From Rhodovulum steppense (GTDB taxonomy: Bacteria; Pseudomonadota; Alphaproteobacteria; Rhodobacterales; Rhodobacteraceae): a stretch of DNA of 64,000 bases. Shown in pieces: positions 1 to 9,082 of the stretch. The stretch spans positions 124,001 to 188,000 of the forward strand of contig NZ_SLVM01000002.1 in NCBI RefSeq assembly GCF_004339675.1, in the 5' to 3' direction. The position numbers and the translations under genes were made by a program. Under the pieces are notes generated by a model, which saw only the letters and a list, made by a program, of their open reading frames with translations, was not told the origin of the DNA and did not search any database. How positions within the stretch are numbered: position 1 is the first letter of the stretch; each line of letters starts with the position of its first letter.

Positions 1-1
1 T

Positions 2-32
2 GCCCCGCCATTCCCGTGGCGGGGCTTTTTTT
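2..32 (+). terminator. Rho-independent terminator of a gene left of the window
   Basis: A perfect 9-bp stem (positions 2-10 with 17-25) closes a 6-base loop and is followed by seven T residues (26-32). This is a classical intrinsic terminator reading rightwards. The gene it ends lies outside the window. Confidence 0.85.
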
Positions 33-104
33 CGTCCGGACCGGGCCGGGGGTCTCGGAATCGGCACGCCACGCCCTAATCTCTCAACCAAAAGGAGGTG
101 TCAC

Positions 105-743
105 ATGCGATTTCTTGTGATCGGAGCAAGCAGGGGCATCGGGCTTGAGACCGTGCGCTACGCCCTGCAACGCGAACATGACGTGCGCGCCTTTGCGCGC
201 AGTGCGGACCGGATCGGGATCGAGGATGACCGGCTGGAAAAGCTGACCGGCGACGCGCTGAACCCCGAGGAGGTGGCAGCCGCGCTGAAGGGCGTGGATG
301 CGGTGATCGTGGCCCTTGGCATCCCCAAGACGCTGTCGGGGATAGCCGAGCGCACCACGCTGTTTTCCGACGCGACGCGGGTTCTGCTGCCCGCGATGGC
401 GGCGGCGGGGGTGCGGCGGCTTCTGGTCGTCACCGGCTTCGGTGCGGGCGACAGCAAGGACAGGATCAGCACGGTCGAGAAGATCCCGTTCAAGACGCTG
501 CTCGGCCGGGCCTATGCCGACAAGGATGTGCAGGAGGAGATGATCCGCGCCTCGGATCTGGACTGGACCATCGCGCGGCCGGGCATCCTGATGAACCGCC
601 CGCCCAGCCACGCCTACGAGGTGCTTGTCGAGCCCGAGACATGGCGCAACGGCCTGATCTCGCGCGGGGATGTCGCGCATTTCCTGGTCCATGCGGCCGA
701 GGACGGCAGCCATGTCCACCAAGCGCCGGTGCTGATCCGCTAG
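105..743 (+). CDS. NAD(P)-binding Rossmann-fold (NmrA/SDR_a5-like) protein
   Basis: The 212-residue protein starts with a Rossmann nucleotide-binding motif (GASRGIG, residues 7-13) and matches the NAD(P)H-binding/NmrA-like family of atypical short-chain dehydrogenases. These are typically quinone or flavin reductases or redox-sensing regulators. No classical YxxxK catalytic pair is evident, so the reaction and substrate cannot be named. The ATG at 105 follows a strong ribosome binding site (AAAGGAGG) at the normal distance. It is a single-gene unit between a terminator and the convergent mutY gene. The 165 bp before mutY hold no gene, only a long-range 9-bp inverted repeat near 752-760 and 855-863. 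Confidence 0.8.
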   Translation: MRFLVIGASRGIGLETVRYALQREHDVRAFARSADRIGIEDDRLEKLTGDALNPEEVAAALKGVDAVIVALGIPKTLSGIAERTTLFSDATRVLLPAMAAAGVRRLLVVTGFGAGDSKDRISTVEKIPFKTLLGRAYADKDVQEEMIRASDLDWTIARPGILMNRPPSHAYEVLVEPETWRNGLISRGDVAHFLVHAAEDGSHVHQAPVLIR

Positions 744-908
744 GAACCGCGGCCGGAAGACCCCGCTCGCCCTGGCCTTTGCGCCGGGGCTTCCGTGCCC
801 GGGCGGGAGGCGGACGCAAAGGTTCCGGATCGCCGTCCGGCGGGCTGGCCTGTGTCTTCCGGGGTGCGGCGCCTTTCCTCTGATTCTTTGCGGGATGCGT
901 TCGTCTAA

Positions 909-1970
909 TCAATCGCGACCGATGCTACCGCGGGCAAGGTCGAACGCCTTGCGCATCACGGTCGGCAGGTCCGAGGGACGGAAATCGTGCCGCGCGACGA
1001 AAGCGCCGCGCCGGGGTGCGCAGTCTGCGGGCAGGTCGGCCACGCGCAGCGCAAGGCGCAGGTGGAAATGGGTGAATGTGTGGCGCACCTCGGCCCCCGG
1101 ATCGCGCCAATCGGCATCGGCCGGGGGGGCACAAACAGGCTCTGTTTCGGCCCAATCCGTGCCCGGCCAGCCCAGCATGCCGCCCAGAAGCCCGCTTTCC
1201 GGGCGGCGCTCCAGCAACCACGCGCCATCGGTCCGGCGGCCGATATAGGCAATGCCAAGCCGCGTGGGTTTCGGCGGTTTCGCCAGCTTGCGCGGCAGAT
1301 CGGCCGCGATGCCCTGCGCCCGCGCCGCGCAGGGTGCGCGCAGCGGGCAGATGCCGCAGGCCGGGCGTTTCGGCGTGCAGATCGTGGCGCCGAGATCCAT
1401 CACCGCCTGGGCATGATCGCCGGGGCGCCGCGTCGGCGTCAGCCGGGCCGCCAGCGCCGTCAGTTCGGGCTTGGCGGTCGGCAGGGGCGTCTGCACCGCG
1501 AACAGCCGCGCCATGACCCGTTCCACATTGCCGTCCACCACCGTCTCGGCCCGGTCAAAGGCGATCGCGGCGATCGCGGCGGCGGTGTAGGGGCCGATGC
1601 CGGGCAGGGCCAGCAGCCCCTCGCGGCTGTCGGGAAAGCGCCCACCATGGTCCCGCGCCACGGCCCGCGCGCATTTCAACAGGTTGCGCGCCCGCGCGTA
1701 ATATCCAAGCCCCGCCCATTCGCCCATCACGGCCGCATCCTCGGCCGCGGCCAGCGCCTCGACATCGGGCCAGCGGGCGGTGAAGCGGTGGAAATAGTCG
1801 CGCACCGCCGCCACGGTGGTCTGTTGCAGCATCACCTCGGACAGCCAGACCGCGTAGGGGTCGGGCTGCACCCCCGCCGCCCGCGCCGCAGGCCCCACCC
1901 GCCAGGGCAGGTCGCGGGCGTGCAGGTCGTACCAGTCCAGGAAGGCCCGGCTTAGCTCCGCGTCACGCAA
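909..1970 (-). CDS. mutY: A/G-specific adenine glycosylase MutY
   Basis: Base-excision repair glycosylase that removes adenine mispaired with 8-oxoguanine. The 353-residue protein shows the catalytic glutamate in SEVMLQQT (Glu45), the helix-hairpin-helix LPGIGPYTAAA (about 122-132), the catalytic aspartate in VDGNVERV (Asp146) and the [4Fe-4S] ligands C198-x6-C205-x2-C208-x5-C214. A NUDIX-like C-terminal 8-oxoG recognition domain follows. The start appears to be TTG at 1970-1968, because translation from there gives the family N-terminus (LDWYDLHARDLPWR). The gene is divergent from the DUF721 gene across 84 bp, a common Rhodobacterales arrangement. Confidence 0.96.
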   Translation of the reverse strand: MRDAELSRAFLDWYDLHARDLPWRVGPAARAAGVQPDPYAVWLSEVMLQQTTVAAVRDYFHRFTARWPDVEALAAAEDAAVMGEWAGLGYYARARNLLKCARAVARDHGGRFPDSREGLLALPGIGPYTAAAIAAIAFDRAETVVDGNVERVMARLFAVQTPLPTAKPELTALAARLTPTRRPGDHAQAVMDLGATICTPKRPACGICPLRAPCAARAQGIAADLPRKLAKPPKPTRLGIAYIGRRTDGAWLLERRPESGLLGGMLGWPGTDWAETEPVCAPPADADWRDPGAEVRHTFTHFHLRLALRVADLPADCAPRRGAFVARHDFRPSDLPTVMRKAFDLARGSIGRD

Positions 1971-2054
1971 TCTTTATGCCCCCGCCCCGGTCATTTGTCT
2001 GGCTGCCCGCTCTCCTGCCGCTTAAGCTAGGCGCAGGCAAGGGAAAGGACAGGC

Positions 2055-2573
2055 ATGGCCAGGCCGGGCGACAGTCACAGCCGACGCAAGCGGGGGTTCG
2101 AGCCCGCGGCGGCGCTGCTGGCCAAGCGCATCCGCAGCGCGGGCGAGAAACGCGGATTTGCCGTGTCGCGCGTGCTGACCCATTGGGCCGAGATCGTGGG
2201 CGAGGAGACCGCCCGCATCGCCCGTCCGGTCGAGGTGAAATATGGCCGCGAAGGCTTCGGGGCGACGCTGACCATATTGACCACCGGGGCCGTCGCGCCG
2301 CTGCTTGAGATGCAGAAGGACGCGATCCGCGAGAAGGTGAACGCCTGCTACGGCTACAACGCCATCGCGCGGATCCGGCTGACCCAGACCGCGCCCACGG
2401 GCTTTGCCGAAGGCCATGCGCAATTCGCCCCGGCCCCGAAACCCGCCCCGGCCCGGCCCGATCCGGCCATCGCGACAGAGGCCGCCGCCCTGTCCGGCGA
2501 CGTGCATGACGAGGGGTTGCGCGCAGCCCTTGCAGCACTTGGCCAAAACGTCCTATCCCGCCCGAAACGCTAG
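2055..2573 (+). CDS. DUF721 (DciA-like) domain protein
   Basis: The 172-residue basic protein has a DUF721 domain over roughly residues 12-105 (region VLTHWAEIVGEETARIARPV and the following beta segments) and a low-complexity Ala/Pro-rich linker near 120-140. DUF721 covers the DciA family of replicative-helicase loaders, so a role in loading DnaB is possible but not shown by the sequence. It is followed after 13 bp by the DsbA-type gene and lies opposite mutY. This mutY/DUF721/DsbA grouping is typical of Rhodobacterales. Confidence 0.85.
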   Translation: MARPGDSHSRRKRGFEPAAALLAKRIRSAGEKRGFAVSRVLTHWAEIVGEETARIARPVEVKYGREGFGATLTILTTGAVAPLLEMQKDAIREKVNACYGYNAIARIRLTQTAPTGFAEGHAQFAPAPKPAPARPDPAIATEAAALSGDVHDEGLRAALAALGQNVLSRPKR

Positions 2574-2586
2574 GGAGACCCGTTCC

Positions 2587-3249
2587 ATGATCCGCATTCT
2601 TTCGCTCTCGCTCGGTCTTGTGGCGCTGGCTGCCCTGGGCGGACTGTGGCTGACCTCGGCGCCGAGCCAGGCGCCGGGCCTGTCGCTGACGCCGGTTCCG
2701 GCCGCCCATGCCGAGACGGCCCCGCAGATCGAGTCCTTCACGCTGGGCGATCCCGATGCGCCGATCAGGCTGGAGGAGTTTGCCTCGTTCACCTGTGGGC
2801 ATTGCGGCACCTTCCATGACGAGGTCTTCAAGCAGCTCAAGGCGGAGTATATCGACACCGGCAAGGTGCATTTCACCTATCGCGAGGTCTATTGGGACCC
2901 TTACGCGATCTGGGCCGGGCTTCTGGCGCGGTGCGGGGGCGAGATGCGGTTCTTCGGGATCGTGTCCACGATCTACCAGAAGCAAAGCGACTGGATCGAC
3001 CCCAAGGATCCCTCGAAAACCGCCGAGAGCCTGCGCCAGATCGGGCGGACCGCCGGGCTGGGCAACGACCAGCTCGAAGCCTGCCTGAGCGATGCCGCCA
3101 TGGCCGCCGCGCTGCGCGACCACTCGGCCGAGATGACCGACAAGGCCGGGGTCAACGCGACGCCGTCGATCGTGATCGACGGGCAGCTCTACAAGAACAT
3201 GCGCTATCGCGACCTGAAGAAGATCCTCGACGAAAAGCTGGCCGGATAG
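2587..3249 (+). CDS. DsbA-family periplasmic thiol:disulfide oxidoreductase
   Basis: The 220-residue protein has an N-terminal hydrophobic signal segment (about residues 1-25), then a thioredoxin-fold DsbA domain with the redox motif C70-G-H-C73 and a cis-proline loop (NATPSIVIDG) near residue 197. The CGHC centre and thioredoxin_4 layout fit an oxidase that introduces disulfides in exported proteins. The start at 2587 gives an intact signal peptide, whereas the same frame is open further upstream inside the DUF721 gene. It ends 3 bp before the CoA-transferase gene, so the two are probably co-transcribed. Confidence 0.9.
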   Translation: MIRILSLSLGLVALAALGGLWLTSAPSQAPGLSLTPVPAAHAETAPQIESFTLGDPDAPIRLEEFASFTCGHCGTFHDEVFKQLKAEYIDTGKVHFTYREVYWDPYAIWAGLLARCGGEMRFFGIVSTIYQKQSDWIDPKDPSKTAESLRQIGRTAGLGNDQLEACLSDAAMAAALRDHSAEMTDKAGVNATPSIVIDGQLYKNMRYRDLKKILDEKLAG

Positions 3250-3252
3250 CCC

Positions 3253-4410
3253 ATGGCGGCGCCGCTTGCCGGATTGCGGGTCATAGAACTGGCCCGCATC
3301 CTGGCCGGTCCCTGGGCCGGTCAGGTTCTGGCCGATCTGGGCGCCGAGGTCATCAAGGTCGAGGCGCCCGAGGGCGACGATACCCGCCGCTGGGGGCCGC
3401 CCTTCGTCGAACGCGAGGGCGACCGCTCGGCCGCCTATTTCCACGCCTGCAACCGGGGCAAGCGGTCGGTCGCCTGCGATTTCCGCACGCCCGAGGGACA
3501 GGCGCTGGTGCGCGATCTGGCCGCCGGGGCGGATGTGGTGATCGAGAACTTCAAGGTCGGCGGCCTTGCGAAATACGGGCTTGATTATCAGTCTCTGTCC
3601 CGGCTCAATCCGCGTCTGATCTACTGCTCGATCACCGGCTTCGGGCAGGACGGCCCCTATGCCCACCGGCCGGGCTATGATGCGATCATTCAGGGCATGT
3701 CGGGGCTGATGTCGATCACCGGCACGCCGGACGGCCAGCCGCAGAAGGTGGGCGTGGCGGTGGCCGACATCTTCACCGGGGTCTATGCCGCGACCGCGAT
3801 CCTGGCCGCGATTCATCAGCGGCAGGCGACGGGGCAGGGCCAGCAGATCGACATGGCGCTGTTCGACGTGGCCACGGCGATCACCGCGAACCAGGCGATG
3901 AACTACCTGACCACCGGGCAGCCGCCGCAGCGGCTGGGCAATGCCCATCCCAACCTCGCGCCCTACCAGGTCTTCGACTGCGCCGACGGGCATATCATCA
4001 TCGCGGTCGGCAATGACGGGCAATTCGCGCGGCTTTGCGCGCTGCTGGGGCTTTCCGCTCTGGCGGCCGATCCCGCCTTTGCCACCAACCCGGACCGGAT
4101 CGCGAACCGCGCGGCGCTGATCGACCGGCTTCAGGCCGCGACACGCCGCTTTGCCAGGGACGATCTGCTGACCGCCTGCGAGGCGCAAGGCGTCCCCGCC
4201 GGGCCGATCAACGACATGGCCCAGGTTTTCGCCGATCCGCAGATCCTTCACCGCAGGATGGTGGCCCCGCGCGACGGCGTGCCGGGTCTGCGCACGCCCA
4301 TCGTGTTTTCCGATGCGGAACTGGCGCTGGACCGCGCCGCGCCGAAACTGGACGCGGATGGCGCGGCGATCCGGCAGGAACTCAGCCGCCGCCAAGCCCC
4401 AGCCGATTGA
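3253..4410 (+). CDS. CaiB/BaiF (class III) CoA-transferase
   Basis: The 385-residue protein is a full-length class III CoA-transferase: N-terminal [26 protein letters not shown], the [11 protein letters not shown] region with the conserved catalytic aspartate of the family, and the C-terminal [15 protein letters not shown] segment. Family members transfer CoA between organic acids such as oxalate, carnitine, succinate or mesaconate; the substrate cannot be told here. It starts 3 bp after the DsbA-type gene. Its 3' end overlaps the convergent lpxK gene by 29 bp. Confidence 0.92.
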   Translation: MAAPLAGLRVIELARILAGPWAGQVLADLGAEVIKVEAPEGDDTRRWGPPFVEREGDRSAAYFHACNRGKRSVACDFRTPEGQALVRDLAAGADVVIENFKVGGLAKYGLDYQSLSRLNPRLIYCSITGFGQDGPYAHRPGYDAIIQGMSGLMSITGTPDGQPQKVGVAVADIFTGVYAATAILAAIHQRQATGQGQQIDMALFDVATAITANQAMNYLTTGQPPQRLGNAHPNLAPYQVFDCADGHIIIAVGNDGQFARLCALLGLSALAADPAFATNPDRIANRAALIDRLQAATRRFARDDLLTACEAQGVPAGPINDMAQVFADPQILHRRMVAPRDGVPGLRTPIVFSDAELALDRAAPKLDADGAAIRQELSRRQAPAD

Positions 4411-5383
4411 AAGCAGTCTCTATCCCGGCCCAATCCGCGATTTCCAGCCGCACCGGAACCGTCAGCACCTTTTGCCGGAACCCGGGCGGCAGGCGCACCG
4501 CGTCCTTTTCCGTGGTCACCAGTTGCGCCCCGATCAGCCTTGCCTCGGTTTCCAGCCGTGTCATCAGCGCGGGCGTCAGCGGCTGGTGATCCTCCAGCGC
4601 CTCGGCCCGCATCAGCCGCGCGCCCAGCGCCTCGACCGTGGCAAAGAACTTCTCGGGATGACCGATCCCGGCAAATGCCAGAACGCGCAGCCCCGCCCAG
4701 TCCATGCCGGTTTCCAGCGGTCTCAGCGCGCCGGTCAGATGGGGCACGGACAACCGCGTGCCCCAGACGGATGCGAAATGGCGCTGGGCCGGGGCCGGGC
4801 CGATCGACAGCACCAGATCGGCGCGCGCTAGACCCGCGGCCACCGGCTCGCGCAGCGGTCCCGCGGGGATCACCCGCCCGTTGCCGAACCCCTTGGCGGC
4901 ATCGACCACGGCGATGGACAGGTCCTTGGCCAGCGCCGGGTTCTGGAACCCGTCATCCATCACGATCGCCTGTGCCCCGGCCGCCACCGCCGCGCGCGCG
5001 CCCGCAGCCCGGTCCCGCGCGACCCAGACCGGCGCAAAGGCCGCCAGCAAGAGCGGCTCGTCGCCGACATCCGCGGCGCTGTGACCGCGTTCCTCGACCC
5101 TGACCGGGCCTTCCAGCCGCCCGCCATGGCCGCGGCTGACCACATGCGCCGCCACCCCGCGCGCCGCCAGCCGCTGCACCAGCGCGATCACCGTGGGCGT
5201 CTTGCCGGTGCCGCCCGCATTGATGTTGCCCACGCAGATCACCGGCACGCCGACCCGTTCGGGCATCCCGCGCCGCAACCGCCGCGCCGTGCCCAGCGCG
5301 TAAAGCGCGCCCAGCGGCGCCAGCGCGCGGGCCGCGATCCCCGGCCTCTCGGGCGGATTGAACCAGAACCCGGGCGGGCGCAT
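4382..5383 (-). CDS. lpxK: Tetraacyldisaccharide 4'-kinase LpxK
   Basis: Inner-membrane kinase that phosphorylates the 4' position of the lipid A disaccharide precursor, giving lipid IVA. The 333-residue protein has an N-terminal membrane-associated helix (about 14-32), a Walker A motif [10 protein letters not shown] (53-62) and the SRGHGG motif shortly after. Its ATG overlaps the waaA stop by one base (TGATG), so translation is probably coupled. Next to waaA it marks this as the lipid A/Kdo locus. Its 3' end overlaps the convergent CoA-transferase gene. Confidence 0.95.
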   Translation of the reverse strand: MRPPGFWFNPPERPGIAARALAPLGALYALGTARRLRRGMPERVGVPVICVGNINAGGTGKTPTVIALVQRLAARGVAAHVVSRGHGGRLEGPVRVEERGHSAADVGDEPLLLAAFAPVWVARDRAAGARAAVAAGAQAIVMDDGFQNPALAKDLSIAVVDAAKGFGNGRVIPAGPLREPVAAGLARADLVLSIGPAPAQRHFASVWGTRLSVPHLTGALRPLETGMDWAGLRVLAFAGIGHPEKFFATVEALGARLMRAEALEDHQPLTPALMTRLETEARLIGAQLVTTEKDAVRLPPGFRQKVLTVPVRLEIADWAGIETAFNRLGLGGG

Positions 5384-6555
5384 CAGCCTGCCTCCGCCAG
5401 GGCAAGCGCCTCGATCATCCGGCGCATCACGCGCTCGGTCGCCGCCGAGCCCTCGGTCGAGACCTCCCAGGCGGCGCGGGCCATCTCGGCGGCGCGGTCG
5501 GGCGACAGCAGATCGGCCACCGCATCGGCGAGACTCTGTTCGTCCCGCACCGGCCGCGCGGCCCTGGCCCCGGAAAGCCAGCGGTAATGCGTCGCGTGCG
5601 CGTCGGTGGCCGGGCCATGCACGATGGCCGAGCCCAGCGCCGCGGCATGGTAGGGATCGGGGCCGGGCGCGCCCGCCAGCGTGCCGCCGATAAAGGTCAG
5701 TGGCGCAAGCCGCAACCAGAGCCCCAGTTCGCCCTCGGTATCGGCGACATAGATCTGCGTTTCGGTCTCGGGCTCCTCGTCCTCGGAGCGCAGCGATACC
5801 TCCCACCCCTCTGCCCGCAGCCGCCGGGCCAGCGCCGGTCCCCTTGCGGGATCGTCCGGCACGAGCAGCAGCAACAGCCGGTGCGCCTGCCGGATCGCGC
5901 GGGAATGGGCCGCGACGACGACCGCCTCTTCCTCGGGCCGGATGCAGGCGGCCAGCCAGGCGGGGCGCGCCCCCATCATCCGGGCCAGAACCTCGCGTTC
6001 GGTCTCGCTGCAGCGCAGGACCGCACTGCCCTCGGACAGCGGACCACAGGGGATCATCTGGACCGACGATGCGCCCAGCGCGCGCAACTGCTCGGCGCAG
6101 GCCCGGCTTTGTGCATAGATGCGATCGAAACGGCGCAGCATCCGCCGCGTCACCCCGCCGCCCAGCCGCCAGCGGCCGCGCCAGCTTTCGGGCAGGTCGC
6201 GGGCGATCAGGAACAGCGCAGCGCCGCGGGCATGGGCCTGGGCCAAGGCGGCCATCGGCAGGGTCTGGGGGTAGAAGACGGCGATATCCGGCCGCCAGTC
6301 CGCCACGAACTCGGCCGCGGCGCGCTGGCTGTCGCGCGGAGCGGCGGCAAGATGCAGCGCGCCCGGGCGAAGCAGCCCGCCGGTCCAGTCGGGCAGGCCA
6401 TCCTCGCCGGTCACCAGGACCGCAAGATCCGGACGTTCGGAGTTCAGCATGCGGATCAGTTCGGCGGCGGCAAGCCGTTCCGCAGGTGGCGGCGCATGCA
6501 GCCAGACCACCGGGCCATCGGGCCGCGTGCCCGGATCCTGCCCCCCGCCCGCCAT
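5383..6555 (-). CDS. waaA: 3-deoxy-D-manno-octulosonic acid (Kdo) transferase
   Basis: GT30 glycosyltransferase that adds Kdo from CMP-Kdo to lipid IVA. The 390-residue protein has the GT-B layout: an N-terminal [15 protein letters not shown] segment (family equivalent WLHxxSVGE, with the acidic residue conserved), a C-terminal CMP-Kdo site with FIGGTLAG, and HHG-type downstream elements replaced by DPYHAAALG. The usual N-terminal membrane anchor of KdtA is not obvious, so the start could lie elsewhere, but DUF4170 ends only 11 bp upstream. It is coupled to lpxK. The CMP-Kdo it needs would come from the kdsB product encoded at 31 kb. Confidence 0.9.
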   Translation of the reverse strand: MAGGGQDPGTRPDGPVVWLHAPPPAERLAAAELIRMLNSERPDLAVLVTGEDGLPDWTGGLLRPGALHLAAAPRDSQRAAAEFVADWRPDIAVFYPQTLPMAALAQAHARGAALFLIARDLPESWRGRWRLGGGVTRRMLRRFDRIYAQSRACAEQLRALGASSVQMIPCGPLSEGSAVLRCSETEREVLARMMGARPAWLAACIRPEEEAVVVAAHSRAIRQAHRLLLLLVPDDPARGPALARRLRAEGWEVSLRSEDEEPETETQIYVADTEGELGLWLRLAPLTFIGGTLAGAPGPDPYHAAALGSAIVHGPATDAHATHYRWLSGARAARPVRDEQSLADAVADLLSPDRAAEMARAAWEVSTEGSAATERVMRRMIEALALAEAG

Positions 6556-6566
6556 CCGCGCCGCTT

Positions 6567-6812
6567 TCAGGTCCCGAGTTCCTCGGTTGGTCCGGCCTCG
6601 GCCTCTTCGTCGCGCAGGCGGTGGATATGGGCGATGAAATAGCGCATATGGGCATTGTCCACGGTGCGCTGGGCCTCGGCCTTCCAGGCCGCATGGGCGC
6701 TGGCATAGTCGGGGAACATGCCCACGATATGGATGTCGTCGGTGTTGCGGAACACCGTCCGGCCGGGATCGACCAGTTCGCCGCCAAAGACCAGATGCAG
6801 GCGCTGGGTCAT
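6567..6812 (-). CDS. DUF4170 domain protein
   Basis: Small cytosolic protein of about 81 residues matching DUF4170, a family of unknown function found beside waaA in alphaproteobacteria. Two ATG codons lie 6 bp apart (6818 and 6812). The second is preferred because the GGGGG of the ribosome binding site sits 6 bases before it, while the first directly abuts that site. It shares its direction and operon position with waaA-lpxK. Confidence 0.85.
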   Translation of the reverse strand: MTQRLHLVFGGELVDPGRTVFRNTDDIHIVGMFPDYASAHAAWKAEAQRTVDNAHMRYFIAHIHRLRDEEAEAGPTEELGT

Positions 6813-6893
6813 CGTCATCCCCCTTGGGTTCTGCCTTGCCGTCAGCCGCACCCTAGACCAAGCAAGGGGACCGTGAAAGGGCGCATCGGGGCG

Positions 6894-7667
6894 TCAGGCC
6901 AGCCGCGCGATCACCTCGTCATGCAGCGGCGGCGGCGCGGCGATCACCCCGCGCGATACCGGGATCGCGGTGTTGAAGGCCAGCGCGGCACCTGCCCGGT
7001 CGGTGACCCGCGCGCCCGCCTCGGTGGCGATCAGGCTGCCCGCCGCGGTGTCCCAGTCCCAGCTGTCCCGCAGCGTCAGCATCGCGTCGAACCGCCCCTC
7101 GGCCACCAGGCACAGCCGATAGGCCAGCGAGGCGCGCAGCGACCGGTGGACAGAGGGCGGCGGCCCCGACCAGTGCCGCGGTTCGAGCGCCGGGCGCGAG
7201 GTCAGCACCGCCGCCCCATCCAGCAGCGCCCGCCCGCTGGCCCGGATCGGCACGCCGTTCAGCGTGGCGCCGCCCCCGGCGGTGGCGGCGTAAAGCTTTT
7301 CCAGCATCGGCAGATAGACCGCAGCGGCCACCACCCGCCCCGCCGCGGCCACCGCCAGCGCATGGGCAAAGGACTTGTCGCCTTCCAGAAAGGCCCGGGT
7401 GCCGTCCAGCGGATCGACGACGAAGACGCGCTCGGCGCCCAGCCGCGCGGGGCCGTCCTCGGTTTCCTCGGACAGCCAGCCATAGCCCGGCCGCGCCGCC
7501 ATCAGCCGCTCGCGCAGCATGGCGTCGATTTCCAGATCGGCCTCGGTCACGGGGCCCTGATGGCCGGGCTTGTCCCAGACGCGCAGCTTGCGTCTCCAGT
7601 GGCGTTCGGCGATCCGGCCTGCGGCCTCGGCCGCCTCGATCAGCAGCGCAAGGTCAGTCGCCGGCAA
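6894..7667 (-). CDS. Inositol monophosphatase / 3'(2'),5'-bisphosphate nucleotidase-family phosphatase
   Basis: The 257-residue Mg-dependent, Li-sensitive type phosphatase carries the three metal-site motifs: EE at 68-69, DPLDGT (85-90) and WDWDTAAG near residue 200. Family members hydrolyse inositol phosphates or 3'-phosphoadenosine 5'-phosphate; the sequence does not settle which. It overlaps the end of pmbA by 14 bp and precedes DUF4170-waaA-lpxK. A second paralogue (cysQ) lies at 31.8 kb, so this copy may have another substrate. Confidence 0.88.
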   Translation of the reverse strand: MPATDLALLIEAAEAAGRIAERHWRRKLRVWDKPGHQGPVTEADLEIDAMLRERLMAARPGYGWLSEETEDGPARLGAERVFVVDPLDGTRAFLEGDKSFAHALAVAAAGRVVAAAVYLPMLEKLYAATAGGGATLNGVPIRASGRALLDGAAVLTSRPALEPRHWSGPPPSVHRSLRASLAYRLCLVAEGRFDAMLTLRDSWDWDTAAGSLIATEAGARVTDRAGAALAFNTAIPVSRGVIAAPPPLHDEVIARLA

Positions 7668-9000
7668 GCGTCAGCCCCTCGACCAGCAGGCTTGGCACCC
7701 GATGCGACTTGTGATCCCGGGCATCGTTGGCCGGAACGATCCGGCGCAGCATGTCGGGCAGGCTTCCGGCGATGGTGCATTCATTGACCGGCCAGGCGAT
7801 CTGCCCGTTCTCGACCCAGAAGCCCGCAGCGCCGCGGGAATAGTCGCCCGTGGTCGGGTTGATCGTGCTGCCAATCATCGAGGTCACCACAAGCCCGGTG
7901 CCCATCTCGGCGATCAGGTCGCCGCGGGTGCGCGTGCCCGGCGTCAGCGTGACATTGCCCGAGGACGGCGACGGCGGAGAGGACACGCCGCGCGCGGCAT
8001 TCGCTGTGCTGTCCAGCCCCAGCTTGCGCGCGGTGCCCAGATCCAGCACCCAACTCGCCAGCACCCCGTCCGCGACCAGCGCACGCCGCGCGGTCGCCAG
8101 CCCCTCGCCATCGAAGGGGCGCGAGCCTGCGATGCGCGGCCGGTGCGGTTCGGCGATCAGCGACAGCCCCGCGGGCAGCACCGCCTGCCCCATCATATCG
8201 CGCGCCCAAGAGGCGCCGCGCACGATGGCGGTGCCGTTGATCGCCGACAGCAGATGCCCGATCAGCGAGGATGCCACCCGCTCGTCGAACAGCACCGGGT
8301 AGGCGCCGGTTCGGGGCCGGCGGGGCGCGGCGCGTTCAATGGTTCGTTCCCCGGCAATGCGGCCGATTTCCTCGGGGCCGGGCAGATCGGCCTGGAAGAC
8401 CCGCGCCTCGTGGCACCAGTCGCGTTCCATGCCCGTGCCCTCGCCGCAGATCGCGACGCAGGATGTCGAGCGGATGGTCCGCTCGTAGCCGCCCGCAAAG
8501 CCGTTCGTCGCGGCCAGAAACAGCCGCTGCCGGTCATAGCCCGCGCCCGCCGATTCGATCTGGGTGATGCCGGGAACGGCCCGTGCGGCCGCCTCGGCCC
8601 GGCGCGCATCCTCCTCCAGCATGGCGGGTTCGGGTTCGGGCGCGGGATCGGCCAGTTCCAGCGCGGCGATGTCGAGTTCGCGGGCGATCTGGCCGGGATC
8701 GGCCAGCCCCACGGTCGGATCCTCGGGCGCCTCGCGCGCCATGGCGACGGCGCGTTCGGCCATCTCGGCCAGCGTCGCGGGCCGCGTGTCCGACGCGGAA
8801 ACACAGGCCTGCCGCCGCCCGATCAGCACGCGCAGCCCGATCTCGGTGCTTTCGGCGCGCTCGGCCTGTTCCAGCCGCCCGCCGCGCACGTCGATGGACA
8901 GCGATGCCTCTGCAACCGCCAGCGCATCCGCCGCGTCGGCACCGGCCTTGAGCGCGGCATCCAGCAGCGCGGCGGTCAGCGTTTCGATTGTGTCGGGCAT
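7654..9000 (-). CDS. pmbA: TldE/PmbA-type metalloprotease subunit
   Basis: The 448-residue protein belongs to the TldD/PmbA (U62) family. PmbA (TldE) forms a heterodimer with TldD that degrades unfolded peptides and matures microcins and CcdA. Family features are the N-terminal ADAADALAVAEASLSIDVRGG region, the SRGVSS-like ANAARGVSSPPSPSSGNV segment and the C-terminal IGSTINPTTGDYSRGAAGFWVENG signature. It lacks the HExxxH metal site that TldD carries, as expected for the TldE subunit. It is the first gene of the leftward group and overlaps the phosphatase gene by 14 bp. Confidence 0.92.
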   Translation of the reverse strand: MPDTIETLTAALLDAALKAGADAADALAVAEASLSIDVRGGRLEQAERAESTEIGLRVLIGRRQACVSASDTRPATLAEMAERAVAMAREAPEDPTVGLADPGQIARELDIAALELADPAPEPEPAMLEEDARRAEAAARAVPGITQIESAGAGYDRQRLFLAATNGFAGGYERTIRSTSCVAICGEGTGMERDWCHEARVFQADLPGPEEIGRIAGERTIERAAPRRPRTGAYPVLFDERVASSLIGHLLSAINGTAIVRGASWARDMMGQAVLPAGLSLIAEPHRPRIAGSRPFDGEGLATARRALVADGVLASWVLDLGTARKLGLDSTANAARGVSSPPSPSSGNVTLTPGTRTRGDLIAEMGTGLVVTSMIGSTINPTTGDYSRGAAGFWVENGQIAWPVNECTIAGSLPDMLRRIVPANDARDHKSHRVPSLLVEGLTLAGD

Positions 9001-9082
9001 CGGGCCTCCGGCGATGGATCTGGCGTTCAGGTAGGCCGCCCGCGCCCCCCGCGCAAGCCCGCGCGAGGGGCCATTGCCGCGC

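Noticed and set aside
744-908. Small GC-rich frames between the first gene and mutY.
   Set aside because: No ribosome binding site or family similarity. The frames are Arg/Pro/Gly-rich and lie between convergent genes; a long-range inverted repeat is the only structure seen.
1963-4395. Long minus-strand frame opposite the DUF721, DsbA and CoA-transferase genes (810 codons).
   Set aside because: The plus-strand products are clear conserved proteins. The minus frame has low-complexity Arg/Gly/Pro content and no family similarity, typical of antisense frames in GC-rich DNA.
4382-6787. A single 801-codon minus frame joining lpxK with sequence inside waaA.
   Set aside because: Only the lpxK part matches a family. 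waaA is read in another frame and its stop overlaps the lpxK start, so the upstream extension is noise.
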